Below, piece after piece: positions 44,762 through 53,557 of a DNA stretch of 64,000 nt (position 1 is its first letter; each line of letters opens with the position of its first letter). Source of the stretch: Myxococcales bacterium (GTDB taxonomy: Bacteria > Myxococcota_A > Polyangia > Nannocystales > Nannocystaceae); NCBI GenBank assembly GCA_020633315.1, contig JACKDV010000002.1:620001-684000 (forward strand). Reading direction: 5' to 3'. The translations under genes and the position numbers were made by a program. The notes under the pieces are model-generated. The model was not told the DNA's origin and ran no database searches. It worked only from the letters and a program-made list of their open reading frames with translations.

Positions 44762-44908
44762 GGGGTACCGGATCGTAGGGGCAGCGGGAGAGCGAGGCCG
44801 CGCTCGGCCGAGCTCGCGGGCGGGACGCGGTGGTCCGCGGTCTCGAGCGGGGCTCCGAGGGTCTCCGCCGCCAGCCGAGGGCGTCGGGCGTTGCCGGTCC
44901 CTACCGGC

Positions 44909-45445
44909 CTACCGCGGCTTGGCGATCTTGAGGCACGGGCGCGGCTTGGCCGGCTCCGGCTCCTCGGGCTCGGGCTTGACCACCCGCAGGCAGGGCTGCG
45001 GCGCGGGCTCGGGTGCCGGCTCGGGCGACGCGACCCTCAGGCATGGCTGCGGCGTGGGCTCGGGCTCGGGCGGAGGTGCGGCGATCTTGAGGCACGCCTG
45101 GGGCAGGCCGCCGTCGTCCTCGGGGTCGGGCTCCACCGCCACCTCGAGGCAGGGCACGGGCTTGCCCAGGTCGGTCTTGGGCTCCTCTCCGTCGTCGGCC
45201 GGCGCGACGTCGAGGCAGGGCTGCGGCCGGCCCCCGTCGTCCTGCTTGCTCTCGGCGCTGCCCTTGGGCGTGGAGGGGTCACCGTTGGGCTTGTCGCAGG
45301 CGCCCGCGGTCAGGCCGGTGAGCGCCAGCGCGATGAAGCGCTGACGCCGGGCGAGGATCGCCGCGCGATCGGGATCGTCCCCGCCGCGCCCGCTCGTGCC
45401 TCCCGACCCATCGCGCTCGTCATCGTGACCCGGCGGCTTGCCCAT
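44909..45445 (-). CDS. Lipoprotein with six PxPCLxxA repeats
   Basis: 178 residues (MGKPPGHDDERDGSGGTSGR). An internal hydrophobic segment ending in LTGLTAGACDK (about 33-50) looks like a lipoprotein or Tat-like export signal with an arginine pair. The rest is a tandem array of Cys repeats: PQPCLDVA, PVPCLEVA, PQACLKIA, PQPCLRVA, PQPCLRVV and PRPCLKIA, separated by Pro/Glu-rich spacers. One Cys per repeat is conserved. No known fold. It could be an anchored surface peptide array, a metal- or heme-binding stalk, or a modified peptide precursor; all are inference. The FHA/sigma-54 regulator gene lies immediately upstream in the same direction. Confidence 0.65.
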   Translation of the reverse strand: MGKPPGHDDERDGSGGTSGRGGDDPDRAAILARRQRFIALALTGLTAGACDKPNGDPSTPKGSAESKQDDGGRPQPCLDVAPADDGEEPKTDLGKPVPCLEVAVEPDPEDDGGLPQACLKIAAPPPEPEPTPQPCLRVASPEPAPEPAPQPCLRVVKPEPEEPEPAKPRPCLKIAKPR

Positions 45446-45527
45446 GGAGGCACGATACCACGGGGCGAGCCCCCCGCACGATGCCCGCTCCGCGGCCGCT
45501 CATGGCAGGCCGCCCGAGCCCGCCCGA

Positions 45528-46928
45528 CTAGCGCTTGCGCGGCCGCGGGATGTCGTACTGATCGAGCCGGGCCAGCAGCGTGTTGCGGGAGATGCCCAGC
45601 AGCTTCGCGGCGCGGGTCTGATTGCCCGCGCACTGCTCGAGCGCCTCGAGGATCCGCCGCCGCTCGGGATCCTCGTCGTCGGCCGCCAACGCCGGCTCCG
45701 TGGGCGTGGGCCCCATGGCCCCGGTGGGCGTCATCCCCTGCCCCACCGGCAGGTGCTCGAGGGTGATCACGTCGCCGGCACACAGGAGCACCGCCCGCTC
45801 GATCGAGTTCTGCAGCTCGCGGATGTTGCCCGGCCAGTGGTAGCCCTCGAGCCAGGACATCGCCTCGGGCGACACCGACGGCGGCTCGGACCGACCGGCG
45901 CGCTTGCTGGCCTCCTCCACGAAGCGCTGGGTGAGCCCCTTGATCTCCCCCACCCGCTGGCGCAGCGGCGGGATCACCAGGGAGATGCCGTTGAGGCGAT
46001 AGAAGAGATCGGAGCGGAAGCTGCCCTCTTGGATCGCCTTGTTGAGGTCGCGGTTGGTCGCGGCCACGAAGCGGATGTCGAAGGGCTTGCTGCGCAGGCC
46101 TCCCACGCGCCGCACCGCCCGCTCCTCGAGCACGCGCAGCAGCTTGACCTGCACCGTCATCGGCAGCTCGCCCACCTCGTCGAGGAACACGGTGCCCTCG
46201 TTGGCGGCCTCGAGCAGCCCCTGCTTGGACTCCACCGCGCCGGTGAAGGCCCCCTTCTCGTGGCCGAACAGCTCGCTCTCGAGCAGCTGCTCGGTGAGCG
46301 CCCCGCAGTTGAGCGGCAGGAAGGGCTTGTCGGCGCGGGGCGACATCGCGTGGATCTTGCGCGCCATCACGTCCTTGCCCACGCCGGTCTCCCCGAGCAA
46401 CAGCACGTTGATCGTGCTCTTGGCCACCCGCTCGGCGAGCTGGTAGAGGCTGGTCATCGCGCGGTCCTGCACGACGATGTCGTCGCCCGGAGCTCCGCTG
46501 CGATGGGGCTTGGCCGCCGAGGCCTCGGAGCCGAAGGGGTCCTGCACCATCAGCATCGCCGAGCCCACCTCGAAGGTCTCGCCCGCCGTCACCGGTACGC
46601 GCTCGCCCGGTCTCAGGCGCCTTCCCCGCACGCGGGTGCCGTTGGAGCTGCCCGAGTCGCTGACGTGGATCTCGTGGTTGCGACCGAAGTGCAGGCACGC
46701 GTGATCGCGCGAGACCGAGGGATCATCGATGCGCAGATCGACCTCGTCGCCGCGCCCCACCTTGAAGGTCCCCGACTGCGGCAGCGGATGCGAGCTGACC
46801 TTGTCCCCCGCGATGACCAACAGCCGGCGACCGAGACGCTCCACGTGGCGCGACACCGGCAGCGTGCTGGGAACCTCCGCGTGACGAGAGCGAGGCAGGA
46901 CTCCTTTGGGATTGTCCGGGTCGGGCAT
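45528..46928 (-). CDS. FHA-domain sigma-54-dependent transcriptional activator
   Basis: 466 residues. FHA domain at about 35-125 (FKVGRGDEVDLRIDDPSVSR, HACLHFG, SGSSNGTRVRGRRL) binds phospho-threonine, linking it to Ser/Thr kinases such as those at 49.9 and 55.7 kb (inference). AAA+ domain with Walker A LLLGETGVGKD, sigma-54 contact motif GAFTGA, Walker B GTVFLDEVGEL, and RFVAATNRDL, PGNIRELQ. C-terminal Fis helix-turn-helix AGNQTRAAKLLGISRNTLLA. All motifs are intact. Typical myxobacterial signal-dependent enhancer-binding protein. Confidence 0.95.
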   Translation of the reverse strand: MPDPDNPKGVLPRSRHAEVPSTLPVSRHVERLGRRLLVIAGDKVSSHPLPQSGTFKVGRGDEVDLRIDDPSVSRDHACLHFGRNHEIHVSDSGSSNGTRVRGRRLRPGERVPVTAGETFEVGSAMLMVQDPFGSEASAAKPHRSGAPGDDIVVQDRAMTSLYQLAERVAKSTINVLLLGETGVGKDVMARKIHAMSPRADKPFLPLNCGALTEQLLESELFGHEKGAFTGAVESKQGLLEAANEGTVFLDEVGELPMTVQVKLLRVLEERAVRRVGGLRSKPFDIRFVAATNRDLNKAIQEGSFRSDLFYRLNGISLVIPPLRQRVGEIKGLTQRFVEEASKRAGRSEPPSVSPEAMSWLEGYHWPGNIRELQNSIERAVLLCAGDVITLEHLPVGQGMTPTGAMGPTPTEPALAADDEDPERRRILEALEQCAGNQTRAAKLLGISRNTLLARLDQYDIPRPRKR

Positions 46929-47063
46929 CGGCGGGGCGCGCCCGCGAGTCTAGCAGCCTGGGCCGAGACCCTCGCGCCGGGCCGAGCCCCGCCGAGCCCA
47001 CCCCAGCCCCGGGGATCCCCACCCCACGCGCGGCCCAGACCTCGATCCGGCCCGTATCGCTCC

Positions 47064-47091
47064 TTGAACGCAATGTTGGATTTGTTATGAA
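47064..47091 (+). promoter_or_regulatory. Sigma-70-type promoter for a leaderless transcript
   Basis: TTGAAC (47064-47069), 16 bases, then TATGAA (47086-47091) in an AT-rich pocket. The expected start point falls on or next to the ATG at 47098, so the mRNA would have almost no 5' leader. No ribosome site precedes the ATG, which agrees. Confidence 0.5.
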
Positions 47092-47097
47092 TTACCC

Positions 47098-48405
47098 ATG
47101 CGAGCGTGGCTCGGCGTGCACCTGGTGGTGCTGGCGACGGCCTGCGGTCGCGACGATGAGCCGAGCGCCGAGCCGGGCGAGGCGACCGGGACGGGGAGCT
47201 CGAGCTCGGCCGAGGCCGACGGCTCCACGGCCACCGAGACCGACTCCGATCTCGATCCCTCCTTCGACCACGCCCAGTGTGCCATCGGGCTCTCGGGCAC
47301 GATGGACTGGACCGTCTCGCTGCCCTCGTCCTCGGAGCGCGGCGGCGGCACGGATCTCGTCCCCGGTCCCGACGACACCCTCTACGTGATCGACGATTGC
47401 CTGAGCCGCTGGAGCCTCGATGGACGGCGGCAGTGGGAGGTCCGCGAGCCCGCGTGGACCTGCAAGGAGGTGGAGCTCGACGCCGGGGGTCAGCCGGTGG
47501 TGGTGGGCTGGCGAGCCACGCCCCGGGGGCCGGCCCCGCTGGTCGTCGGCTTCGATGCCGAGGGTGAGCGACGATGGGAGCTGCCGGTCGACGAGACCGA
47601 GCCGCCGCCCGAGCAGGAGCCCCAGCCCACCCGTCTCGCCAGCGATCTCGTGGTCGATCGCGAGGGGCGGATCTTCGTGACGGGCCTGCGGCTGCCGGTC
47701 GACGTGCTCGGTGAGCCCAACCTCGCGTGGGTGAGCCTGATCGATCCCTCCGATGGTCACGAGGTCTGGACCTACCTCACCGAGGGCAACGCCGAGGATC
47801 TGCCGCGGCTGGTGCTCGCCCACGATCGGGTGGTGCTCGCCGAGCCGCGGCGCAACGACGTGGGCATCGACCACGTGGTGCTGACCACCCTCGAGCCCGA
47901 CGGCCAGGAGCTGGCGCGCTGGAGCAGCCTCGATGCCCTGGGCCTGCCGCTGCGGCTGCTCGAGGCCGACGGCGACGTGGACGGCTGGGTGCTGCTGGCC
48001 GGCCACGATCCCTCGGTGGAGACGGAGCCCACGGTGCTGGTGCTGCTCGAGCCCTCGGGAGGCACGCGATGGGTCCGCAGCGGCCTCGACCTGCCGTGGC
48101 TGAACGAGACGGTGGAGACGGTGGCCCTCGATCCCTGCGGGGCCGTGGTGCTCGCCGGCGCCGGCGACCCGGAGGCCGCCGACTGGGGCAGCCTGTGGGT
48201 GACCAAGCTCGATCGCTCCGCCGAGCCCCGCTGGAGCGTGTTCCTCCCCTCGCCCTACTTCCACCGCTCCACCCTGGTGCACGGCCTGTACATCGAGCCC
48301 GACGGCGGCGTGCTGGGCACGGGCGCCCAGGTGACCGGGGTGCAGGACCTCGACGGCGACACCGTGGTGCTCCTCGACGCGTGGGCGGGGCGGCTGCTGC
48401 CCTGA
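47098..48405 (+). CDS. Beta-propeller-type lipoprotein
   Basis: 435 residues with a short signal and lipobox (VHLVVLATACG), then a Ser/Thr/Gly linker to about residue 60. The remainder has WD/PQQ-like blades (LSRWSLDGRRQWEV, LVVGFDAEGERRWELPV, LAWVSLIDPSDGHEVW, LTTLEPDGQELARW) with Trp-containing strands, typical of the myxobacterial secreted beta-propellers. No catalytic residues recognised. The closing part contains a Cys (DPCGAVVLAG). Confidence 0.7.
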   Translation: MRAWLGVHLVVLATACGRDDEPSAEPGEATGTGSSSSAEADGSTATETDSDLDPSFDHAQCAIGLSGTMDWTVSLPSSSERGGGTDLVPGPDDTLYVIDDCLSRWSLDGRRQWEVREPAWTCKEVELDAGGQPVVVGWRATPRGPAPLVVGFDAEGERRWELPVDETEPPPEQEPQPTRLASDLVVDREGRIFVTGLRLPVDVLGEPNLAWVSLIDPSDGHEVWTYLTEGNAEDLPRLVLAHDRVVLAEPRRNDVGIDHVVLTTLEPDGQELARWSSLDALGLPLRLLEADGDVDGWVLLAGHDPSVETEPTVLVLLEPSGGTRWVRSGLDLPWLNETVETVALDPCGAVVLAGAGDPEAADWGSLWVTKLDRSAEPRWSVFLPSPYFHRSTLVHGLYIEPDGGVLGTGAQVTGVQDLDGDTVVLLDAWAGRLLP

Positions 48406-48474
48406 CGGGCCTGTCCCTCGGTCGAGCACCGCCCGGTTGACCACCTCGGCCCCCAGCGGCCACGATGCGATCCC

Positions 48475-49326
48475 ATGGCCGCTCCTCGTCGTCGCTTCAC
48501 CTCGATCGCTCGCCCCGTCGAGCCGCAGGTGCCGACCAACCTCGCCATCCTGATCCTGATGGGCGTGGCCCTGGTGGGGCTGAGCATCACCGCGATCGTT
48601 CGGGGCGCGCCCCTGGTCGATGCGCTGCTCGGCGGGCTGGTGGGCTCGCTGGTGGTGTTCGCCACCTGGGCGCTGGGACGCGACCTCGCGCCCGACGACA
48701 ACCCGGCGGCCTTCGTGGCGCTGCTGCCCGTGACGGCGCTGGTGCTGCTGGGGGTCGACCCGGCGCTGATGGGCCCGCTCACCGCCCTGGGCCTGGTGCG
48801 CGTGGTCAACCGCAGCGTGGGCCCGCCCGCGACCACCCTCGATCGCGTCATGATGCTCGTGCTGGTGTTCCTCGTGGCCCGCGATGGCGACGGGCTCGGC
48901 ATCGGCCTGGCCGCCGCGCTGGCCTTCGGCCTCGATGCGATCCTCCCCGAGCGCCAGCGCCACGGCGGGTGGTGGGCCCTGCTCGCGGTGCTCGTCGCGA
49001 CCGCCGGGACCGTGGCGCACGGCAGCCTCGACCTCTCCATCGTCGTCCCTGGACCCTGGACCTACGCGGCGATGGTCACGACCGGGCTGTTCGCGCTGGT
49101 GATCGCCACCCAGCCGGTGCCTCGCTCGGTCCAGGACCTGCGCCCCCACGAGCCCCTGCGCCGAGACCGGGTGCAGGGCGGCATGCTGGTCGGCCTGGTC
49201 GCCCTGCTGCCGTCCCTCATGGGCGGCGACGCGGCCATCGGGACCTGGATCGTCGGCTGGGGCGCGTGCCTGGGGGTGATCATCACCCGACCGTTCCAAC
49301 GCCAGGCCCCTCGCCCGCCCGCGTAG
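48475..49326 (+). CDS. Multi-pass membrane protein, unknown
   Basis: 283 residues with about seven to eight hydrophobic segments (NLAILILMGVALVGLSITAI, LLGGLVGSLVVFATWALGRD, ALLPVTALVLLGVDPALMG, and more). The loops are short, with Gly/Pro/Arg. No transporter or enzyme signature was recognised. Start ATG 48475 follows a gap of 69 bases after the previous stop. Confidence 0.65.
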   Translation: MAAPRRRFTSIARPVEPQVPTNLAILILMGVALVGLSITAIVRGAPLVDALLGGLVGSLVVFATWALGRDLAPDDNPAAFVALLPVTALVLLGVDPALMGPLTALGLVRVVNRSVGPPATTLDRVMMLVLVFLVARDGDGLGIGLAAALAFGLDAILPERQRHGGWWALLAVLVATAGTVAHGSLDLSIVVPGPWTYAAMVTTGLFALVIATQPVPRSVQDLRPHEPLRRDRVQGGMLVGLVALLPSLMGGDAAIGTWIVGWGACLGVIITRPFQRQAPRPPA

Positions 49327-49351
49327 GCCCGGGCTCTGCACGCGGCGACAC

Positions 49352-49497
49352 GTGAGGGTGCAGGCGCCGGTGGTGGAGAGCCGCTACCGCGGTCCCTTCG
49401 GGCGCGTGCGTGGATCCGTCGCGGGACCCGAGGGAGAGCGGATCGAGCTCGACGGGATGTTCGGGATGGGCGAGGACTTCTACCTGCGCTGCCGAGC
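49352..49497 (+). pseudogene. Fragment resembling the C-terminus of a DUF2804 protein
   Basis: The frame reads VQAPVVESRYRGPFGRVRGS, then IELDGMFGMGEDFYLRC, resembling the DUF2804 end (RQPFGxxxGTL...G..GM.E). The start is missing and the sequence decays directly after LRC into an Arg/Pro-rich run. Looks like a remnant. The upstream part that would hold the rest is not in the window. Confidence 0.35.
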
Positions 49498-49510
49498 CCG
49501 CGCCCGGCGG

Positions 49511-49753
49511 CTACCGGGACCGCCGACCCGGCAGCGGCACCGAGACCTCCATCGTGCACTGGGCGGGGGCCGGGGGCCCGGTGTAGCGCCCTTGCGCGTC
49601 CACCTGGGGGCCCTGGGGGCTGCTGCAATCGGGCTCGGGCGCCAGCTCCTTGGCGACGGGGGTGAGGATCGGTGCGTAGGGGGCGAGCGGGCCGATGCAG
49701 GCGCCGCAGGGGGACAGGACGAGGAGGAGGAAGGAGATGCGAGCCCAAGACAT
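49511..49753 (-). CDS. Small predicted lipoprotein, 80 residues
   Basis: From ATG 49753: MSWARISFLLLVLSPCGACI is a plausible signal with lipobox-like LSPCGAC, then PAPCs, Pro-rich and one more Cys (EPDCSSPQGPQVD). The longer frame upstream overlaps the kinase gene start region and is probably spurious. Unknown function; may be a real small secreted protein. Confidence 0.4.
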   Translation of the reverse strand: MSWARISFLLLVLSPCGACIGPLAPYAPILTPVAKELAPEPDCSSPQGPQVDAQGRYTGPPAPAQCTMEVSVPLPGRRSR

Positions 49754-49931
49754 GAGGAGGGACCCGCTCCGACGAGCGGCGCGACGAGGATCGTCACCCG
49801 AGCTCGAATTCATGACCCACCGTTGACCACCTGGCGCGCGACGGCGCCCCGCGCTCGTCGGCGTCCGTGATCGACGGCCCCGCGGGATCGATGCTCGCGA
49901 ACGGTCTTCCGCTCGGCAGCCGCCGGACCGC

Positions 49932-52900
49932 GTGCCCGCCCGCGTTTCGGCCGACGTACAATGGGCCGCGGTGACGAGCACGACCGACCTGGACGAGTCC
50001 ACGCAGGTCGTGCCCGAGCCCCGCGTTCGCGATGCCACCGGACCCTCACCGGGGGCCCATGGCCACCTCGATCGCTACGTGATGCTCGAGCAGGTGGGAG
50101 CGGGTGGCATGGGCGTGGTGCACCGCGCCTACGACCCCAAGCTGCGGCGAGAGGTCGCGATCAAGATGCTGCGCTTCGATCGACGGGTGAGCGCCGACGC
50201 GCCCCGCTCGGAGAGCCGCATCCTGCGAGAGGCGCGAGCGATGGCCCAGCTCAGCCACCCCAACGTGCTGCCCGTGTACGACGTGGGGCACGTGGGCGAG
50301 CAGGTGTACATCGCCATGGAGTACGTCGACGGCACCAACCTCGGGCGGTGGCTCCGTCGCCAGAGCCGCTCGTGGCCGGAGGTGGTGGAGGTGTTCCGCC
50401 AGGCCGGCCAGGGCCTGCACGCGGCCCACCTCGCCGGCATCGTGCACCGCGACTTCAAGCCCGGCAACGTGCTCATGGGCAACAAGGGCCGCGTGCTCGT
50501 GACCGACTTCGGGCTGGCCCAGGCGCGCGACGACGATCCCGACGTGGCATGGAGCTCGGGCGAGCCGGGGGAGGGCGAGACGATCACCGAGTCGGGCGAG
50601 GTGGTGGGCACGCCCGCGTACATGGCCCCCGAGCAGCTGCGAGGCGACCCCGTGGATGCGCGGGCCGATCAGTACGCGTTCTGCCTGGCGCTCTACGAGG
50701 GCCTCTACGGCCGCCGCCCCTTCCCCAGCCTGAGCCCCTCGGAGCTGCTCGAGGTCAAGGAGAGGGCCCAGCTCGAGCCCGACCCCTCCACCCCGGTGCC
50801 CACGTGGCTGTTCCGCATCGTGCAGCGCGGCCTGGCTGCCGATCCCGACGCGCGCTTCCCCTCCATGGAGGCCCTGCTGCAGGCGCTCGCCCACGATCCC
50901 GCGCAGGCCCGCCGTCGCATCACGTGGATCGGCGCCGGAGCGGCGATCGGGGCCGCGGCGCTGGGCCTGCGCCTGGGCGCGAGCGAGGAGGAGCCCTGCC
51001 CCAGCGCGGAGGCCCTCGCCGAGGAGGCATGGAGCCCGGAGCGCGAGACCGCGGTGCGCGAGGCCCTGCTGGCCACGCGTCAGACCTACGCCCCCGACAC
51101 GGCCGCGCTCGTGGCCAGCCGCCTGGACGACTACGCGAAGGCCTGGGCCGCCGCCCACGTGGAGAGCTGCGAGGCCACCCGGGTGCGCGGCGAGCAATCG
51201 GCCGAGGCCTTCGACCTGCAGATGGCGTGCCTGCGTCGTCACCGGGTGGAGCTGGACGCGACGGTGGAGATCCTCAGCGCCGAGGTGAGCCCGACCACCC
51301 TGCACGAGGCCGTGAGCCTGGCGACCTCGCTGCCGCCGGTCGAGCAGTGCGCCGACCTCGAGGCCCTGCGCGACCGCGGGCGCGCCAGCGATCCCGCGCG
51401 GGCGGCCGAGGTCGAGCGCCTCGGCGAGCGCCTGGCCCGGGCCAACGCCATGGCTCGCGCCGGCCGCAACGACGAGGCCGAGGCGCTCGCGCGGGAGCTC
51501 GATCGCGGCACCGAGGACGTGGACCTGGTGCTCCACGGCGAGACGATGATGCTGGAGGGTCGGCTCGCCCTGACCGCCCGCGACCGCCAGACCGCGCAGT
51601 GGTTCGAGCGGGCCTACGCCGACGCCGTGGAGGCCCGGCACGCCCCGCTCGCGATCGAGGCCAGCACCCAGCTCGTGGAGTGGCTGGGCACCCACGAGGC
51701 CCGCACCGCCGAGGCCGAGCTGTGGGCCCAGCAGGCGAGGAGCTGGCTGCGCGGGCGCTCCGACGACGACCCCATGCGCACCACCCTGCTGCTGGCCGAG
51801 GGCAACCTCTTCCAGACCGCCGGCCGCCTCGACGACGCCCGCATCGCCTTCACCCGCGCCGTCGATCGCCTCGAGCACCAGGCCGACGCGACCGAGCTGG
51901 CCGATGCCCACCGCGATCTCGGCCGCGCCCTCATGGGCCTGGGCAACAGCGCCGACGCGGCCAAGCACTTCGGCGAGGAGCTCGAGCTCCGCGAGGAGCT
52001 CCTCGGCCCCCGACACCCCTACGTGGGCCGGGCCCACCGCAACCTGGGCGTCACCCTCTACGCCGGCGGCGAGCTGGCTCGCGCCCTGCCCCACTTCGAG
52101 CGCGCCCTCGAGATCGCCGAGGCCGTGCACGGCCCCGATCACCCCACGGTGGCCGGCATCCTCGGCAACCTGGGCGCCCTGCGCGACGATCTGGGCGAGC
52201 ACGACGAGGCCCGCGAGCTGTTCGAGCGCGCCCTCGCGATCATGGAGTCGGCCGAGGGCACCGGCGTGACCGAGCGGGTGGCCATGCTGGGCAACCTCGC
52301 CGACGTCCTGCGCCACGACGGAGAGCCCGCGGCCGCGGCCGAGCACCTACGCCAGGCCGCGGCGCTGGTGCTCGAGGCCCACGGCGCCACCCACCCCGAG
52401 CACGTCTCCCTGCTCACCCGCCTGGGCGAGGCGCTCGACGAGGCAGGCGACCCCGCGGCCGCCCGCGAGGTGCTCGAGCAGGTCGACGGCCTACGCAGCC
52501 ACCTCCCCCCCGAAGCGGCCCTCGTCTCGGCCGACGCCGCGCTGGCCCTGGGCCGCCTGTTGGTCGAGCAGGGGCAGCACGAGCGCGCCCGCTCCCGCCT
52601 CGACGAAGCGATCGAGCTCTACGCCGGGCTCGGCCCCGCGCTCGATCCTCGCCGCGGCAACGCCCTGCTCGAGCTCGGCCGGGCCCGCCTGGCCCTGGGC
52701 GACGACCAGGCCGGGATCGCCCTCGAAGGCGCGATCGCCCTGCTCTCCCACCGAGCCCGCGACGCCTCTGCACTGGCGAGGGCCCGCTTCGCCCTGGCCC
52801 AGGCCCTGCTCAGGCCGACCGATCCCAGCCCGGCCACCCTCGACCGCGCCCGCACTCTCGCCCGCGACGCCCTGGCCGGCCTCGAGGAGGACGATCCGCT

Positions 52901-52943
52901 GCGCCCCGAGCTCGAGTCCTGGCTGGAGACCAAGGGCCGCTGA
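49932..52943 (+). CDS. Ser/Thr protein kinase with TPR tail (PknB-like)
   Basis: 1003 residues from GTG 49932; GTG 49971 (VTSTTDLDESTQ) is a possible later start. The kinase domain has Gly-rich GAGGMGVVHRAY, VAIKML, HRDFKPGNVLMG, DFGLAQARD and GTPAYMAPEQLRGDP, all active-type residues. A hydrophobic helix follows (ITWIGAGAAIGAAALGLRLG). The rest is TPR units (ARALPHFERALEIAEAVHGP; LLTRLGEALDEAG). The kinase is cytosolic and the TPR is outside the membrane or near it. A myxobacterial Hanks-type kinase; partner unknown. No regulator gene adjacent. Confidence 0.93.
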   Translation: MPARVSADVQWAAVTSTTDLDESTQVVPEPRVRDATGPSPGAHGHLDRYVMLEQVGAGGMGVVHRAYDPKLRREVAIKMLRFDRRVSADAPRSESRILREARAMAQLSHPNVLPVYDVGHVGEQVYIAMEYVDGTNLGRWLRRQSRSWPEVVEVFRQAGQGLHAAHLAGIVHRDFKPGNVLMGNKGRVLVTDFGLAQARDDDPDVAWSSGEPGEGETITESGEVVGTPAYMAPEQLRGDPVDARADQYAFCLALYEGLYGRRPFPSLSPSELLEVKERAQLEPDPSTPVPTWLFRIVQRGLAADPDARFPSMEALLQALAHDPAQARRRITWIGAGAAIGAAALGLRLGASEEEPCPSAEALAEEAWSPERETAVREALLATRQTYAPDTAALVASRLDDYAKAWAAAHVESCEATRVRGEQSAEAFDLQMACLRRHRVELDATVEILSAEVSPTTLHEAVSLATSLPPVEQCADLEALRDRGRASDPARAAEVERLGERLARANAMARAGRNDEAEALARELDRGTEDVDLVLHGETMMLEGRLALTARDRQTAQWFERAYADAVEARHAPLAIEASTQLVEWLGTHEARTAEAELWAQQARSWLRGRSDDDPMRTTLLLAEGNLFQTAGRLDDARIAFTRAVDRLEHQADATELADAHRDLGRALMGLGNSADAAKHFGEELELREELLGPRHPYVGRAHRNLGVTLYAGGELARALPHFERALEIAEAVHGPDHPTVAGILGNLGALRDDLGEHDEARELFERALAIMESAEGTGVTERVAMLGNLADVLRHDGEPAAAAEHLRQAAALVLEAHGATHPEHVSLLTRLGEALDEAGDPAAAREVLEQVDGLRSHLPPEAALVSADAALALGRLLVEQGQHERARSRLDEAIELYAGLGPALDPRRGNALLELGRARLALGDDQAGIALEGAIALLSHRARDASALARARFALAQALLRPTDPSPATLDRARTLARDALAGLEEDDPLRPELESWLETKGR

Positions 52944-53017
52944 TCGGCGAGCGCAGCCCAGCGAGCAGCGAGGCCCATCCTCTGCCTCCCGCCAGGCATC
53001 GACGAGCGCGCGACGCC

Positions 53018-53557
53018 CTAGTTGGAGTCGATGCTGAGCAGCTTGATCATGCAGAACCCCTCCGCGATGGCGCCGAGGGTGAGGCTCCCTGCCGTGGGAG
53101 CGCCGCTGAATGCCTCCGAGGCCCCGCTCCATGCCGACGAGCTGGCGAAGATGTCGAGCGGCTTCATCGGCACGGTCTGCTCGGCCCAGGCGACGGGTGT
53201 GGGGATCAGGTTCAAGACGGGCATCACCGCCGAGAAGTAGTCCTCGAGCGAGTCCCAGAACGCAGCCACGTTGGTCTCTTGTCCGACGCCCATCCCAATC
53301 CGAGCGTAGGCCGCCAGGTGGCCGCTCTTGTCCTTCCCCACGAGCAAGTCGAAGTTGATGAAGGTGTTGAAGACGGCCAGTATCGCATTGAGAGTGGAGA
53401 CCTTGACCGTGATCCACCCCAGCCGCAGGTGCTCGAGCGGCCCGAACATGCGGTTCCTCGTGGCGAGCTTGTTGACTCCGTAGATGGCAGGGTTGAAGTC
53501 CCAGCGCAGCCCGCGAAGCAGCTCGATGGTGGTAGTGGGTCCGGACTGGTAGCTCAT
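53018..53557 (-). CDS. Hypothetical 179-residue protein
   Basis: Not recognised. Soluble (MSYQSGPTTTIELLRGLRWD), amphipathic central part (STLNAILAVFNTFINFDLLV), Phe-rich, and a conserved-looking C-terminal part (GAIAEGFCMIKLLSIDSN). The start has a good AGGAG upstream, with an odd triple ATGAG repeat (GAGATGAGATGAGATGAG). Convergent with the kinase gene to the left. Codon use normal, so it is probably real. Confidence 0.5.
   Translation of the reverse strand: MSYQSGPTTTIELLRGLRWDFNPAIYGVNKLATRNRMFGPLEHLRLGWITVKVSTLNAILAVFNTFINFDLLVGKDKSGHLAAYARIGMGVGQETNVAAFWDSLEDYFSAVMPVLNLIPTPVAWAEQTVPMKPLDIFASSSAWSGASEAFSGAPTAGSLTLGAIAEGFCMIKLLSIDSN

Noticed and set aside
41636..45766. Plus-strand open frame of about 1376 codons
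   Set aside because: Antisense shadow of the Cys-rich lipoprotein, PEGA and hypothetical genes; no motif and a low-complexity Arg/Gly/His composition.
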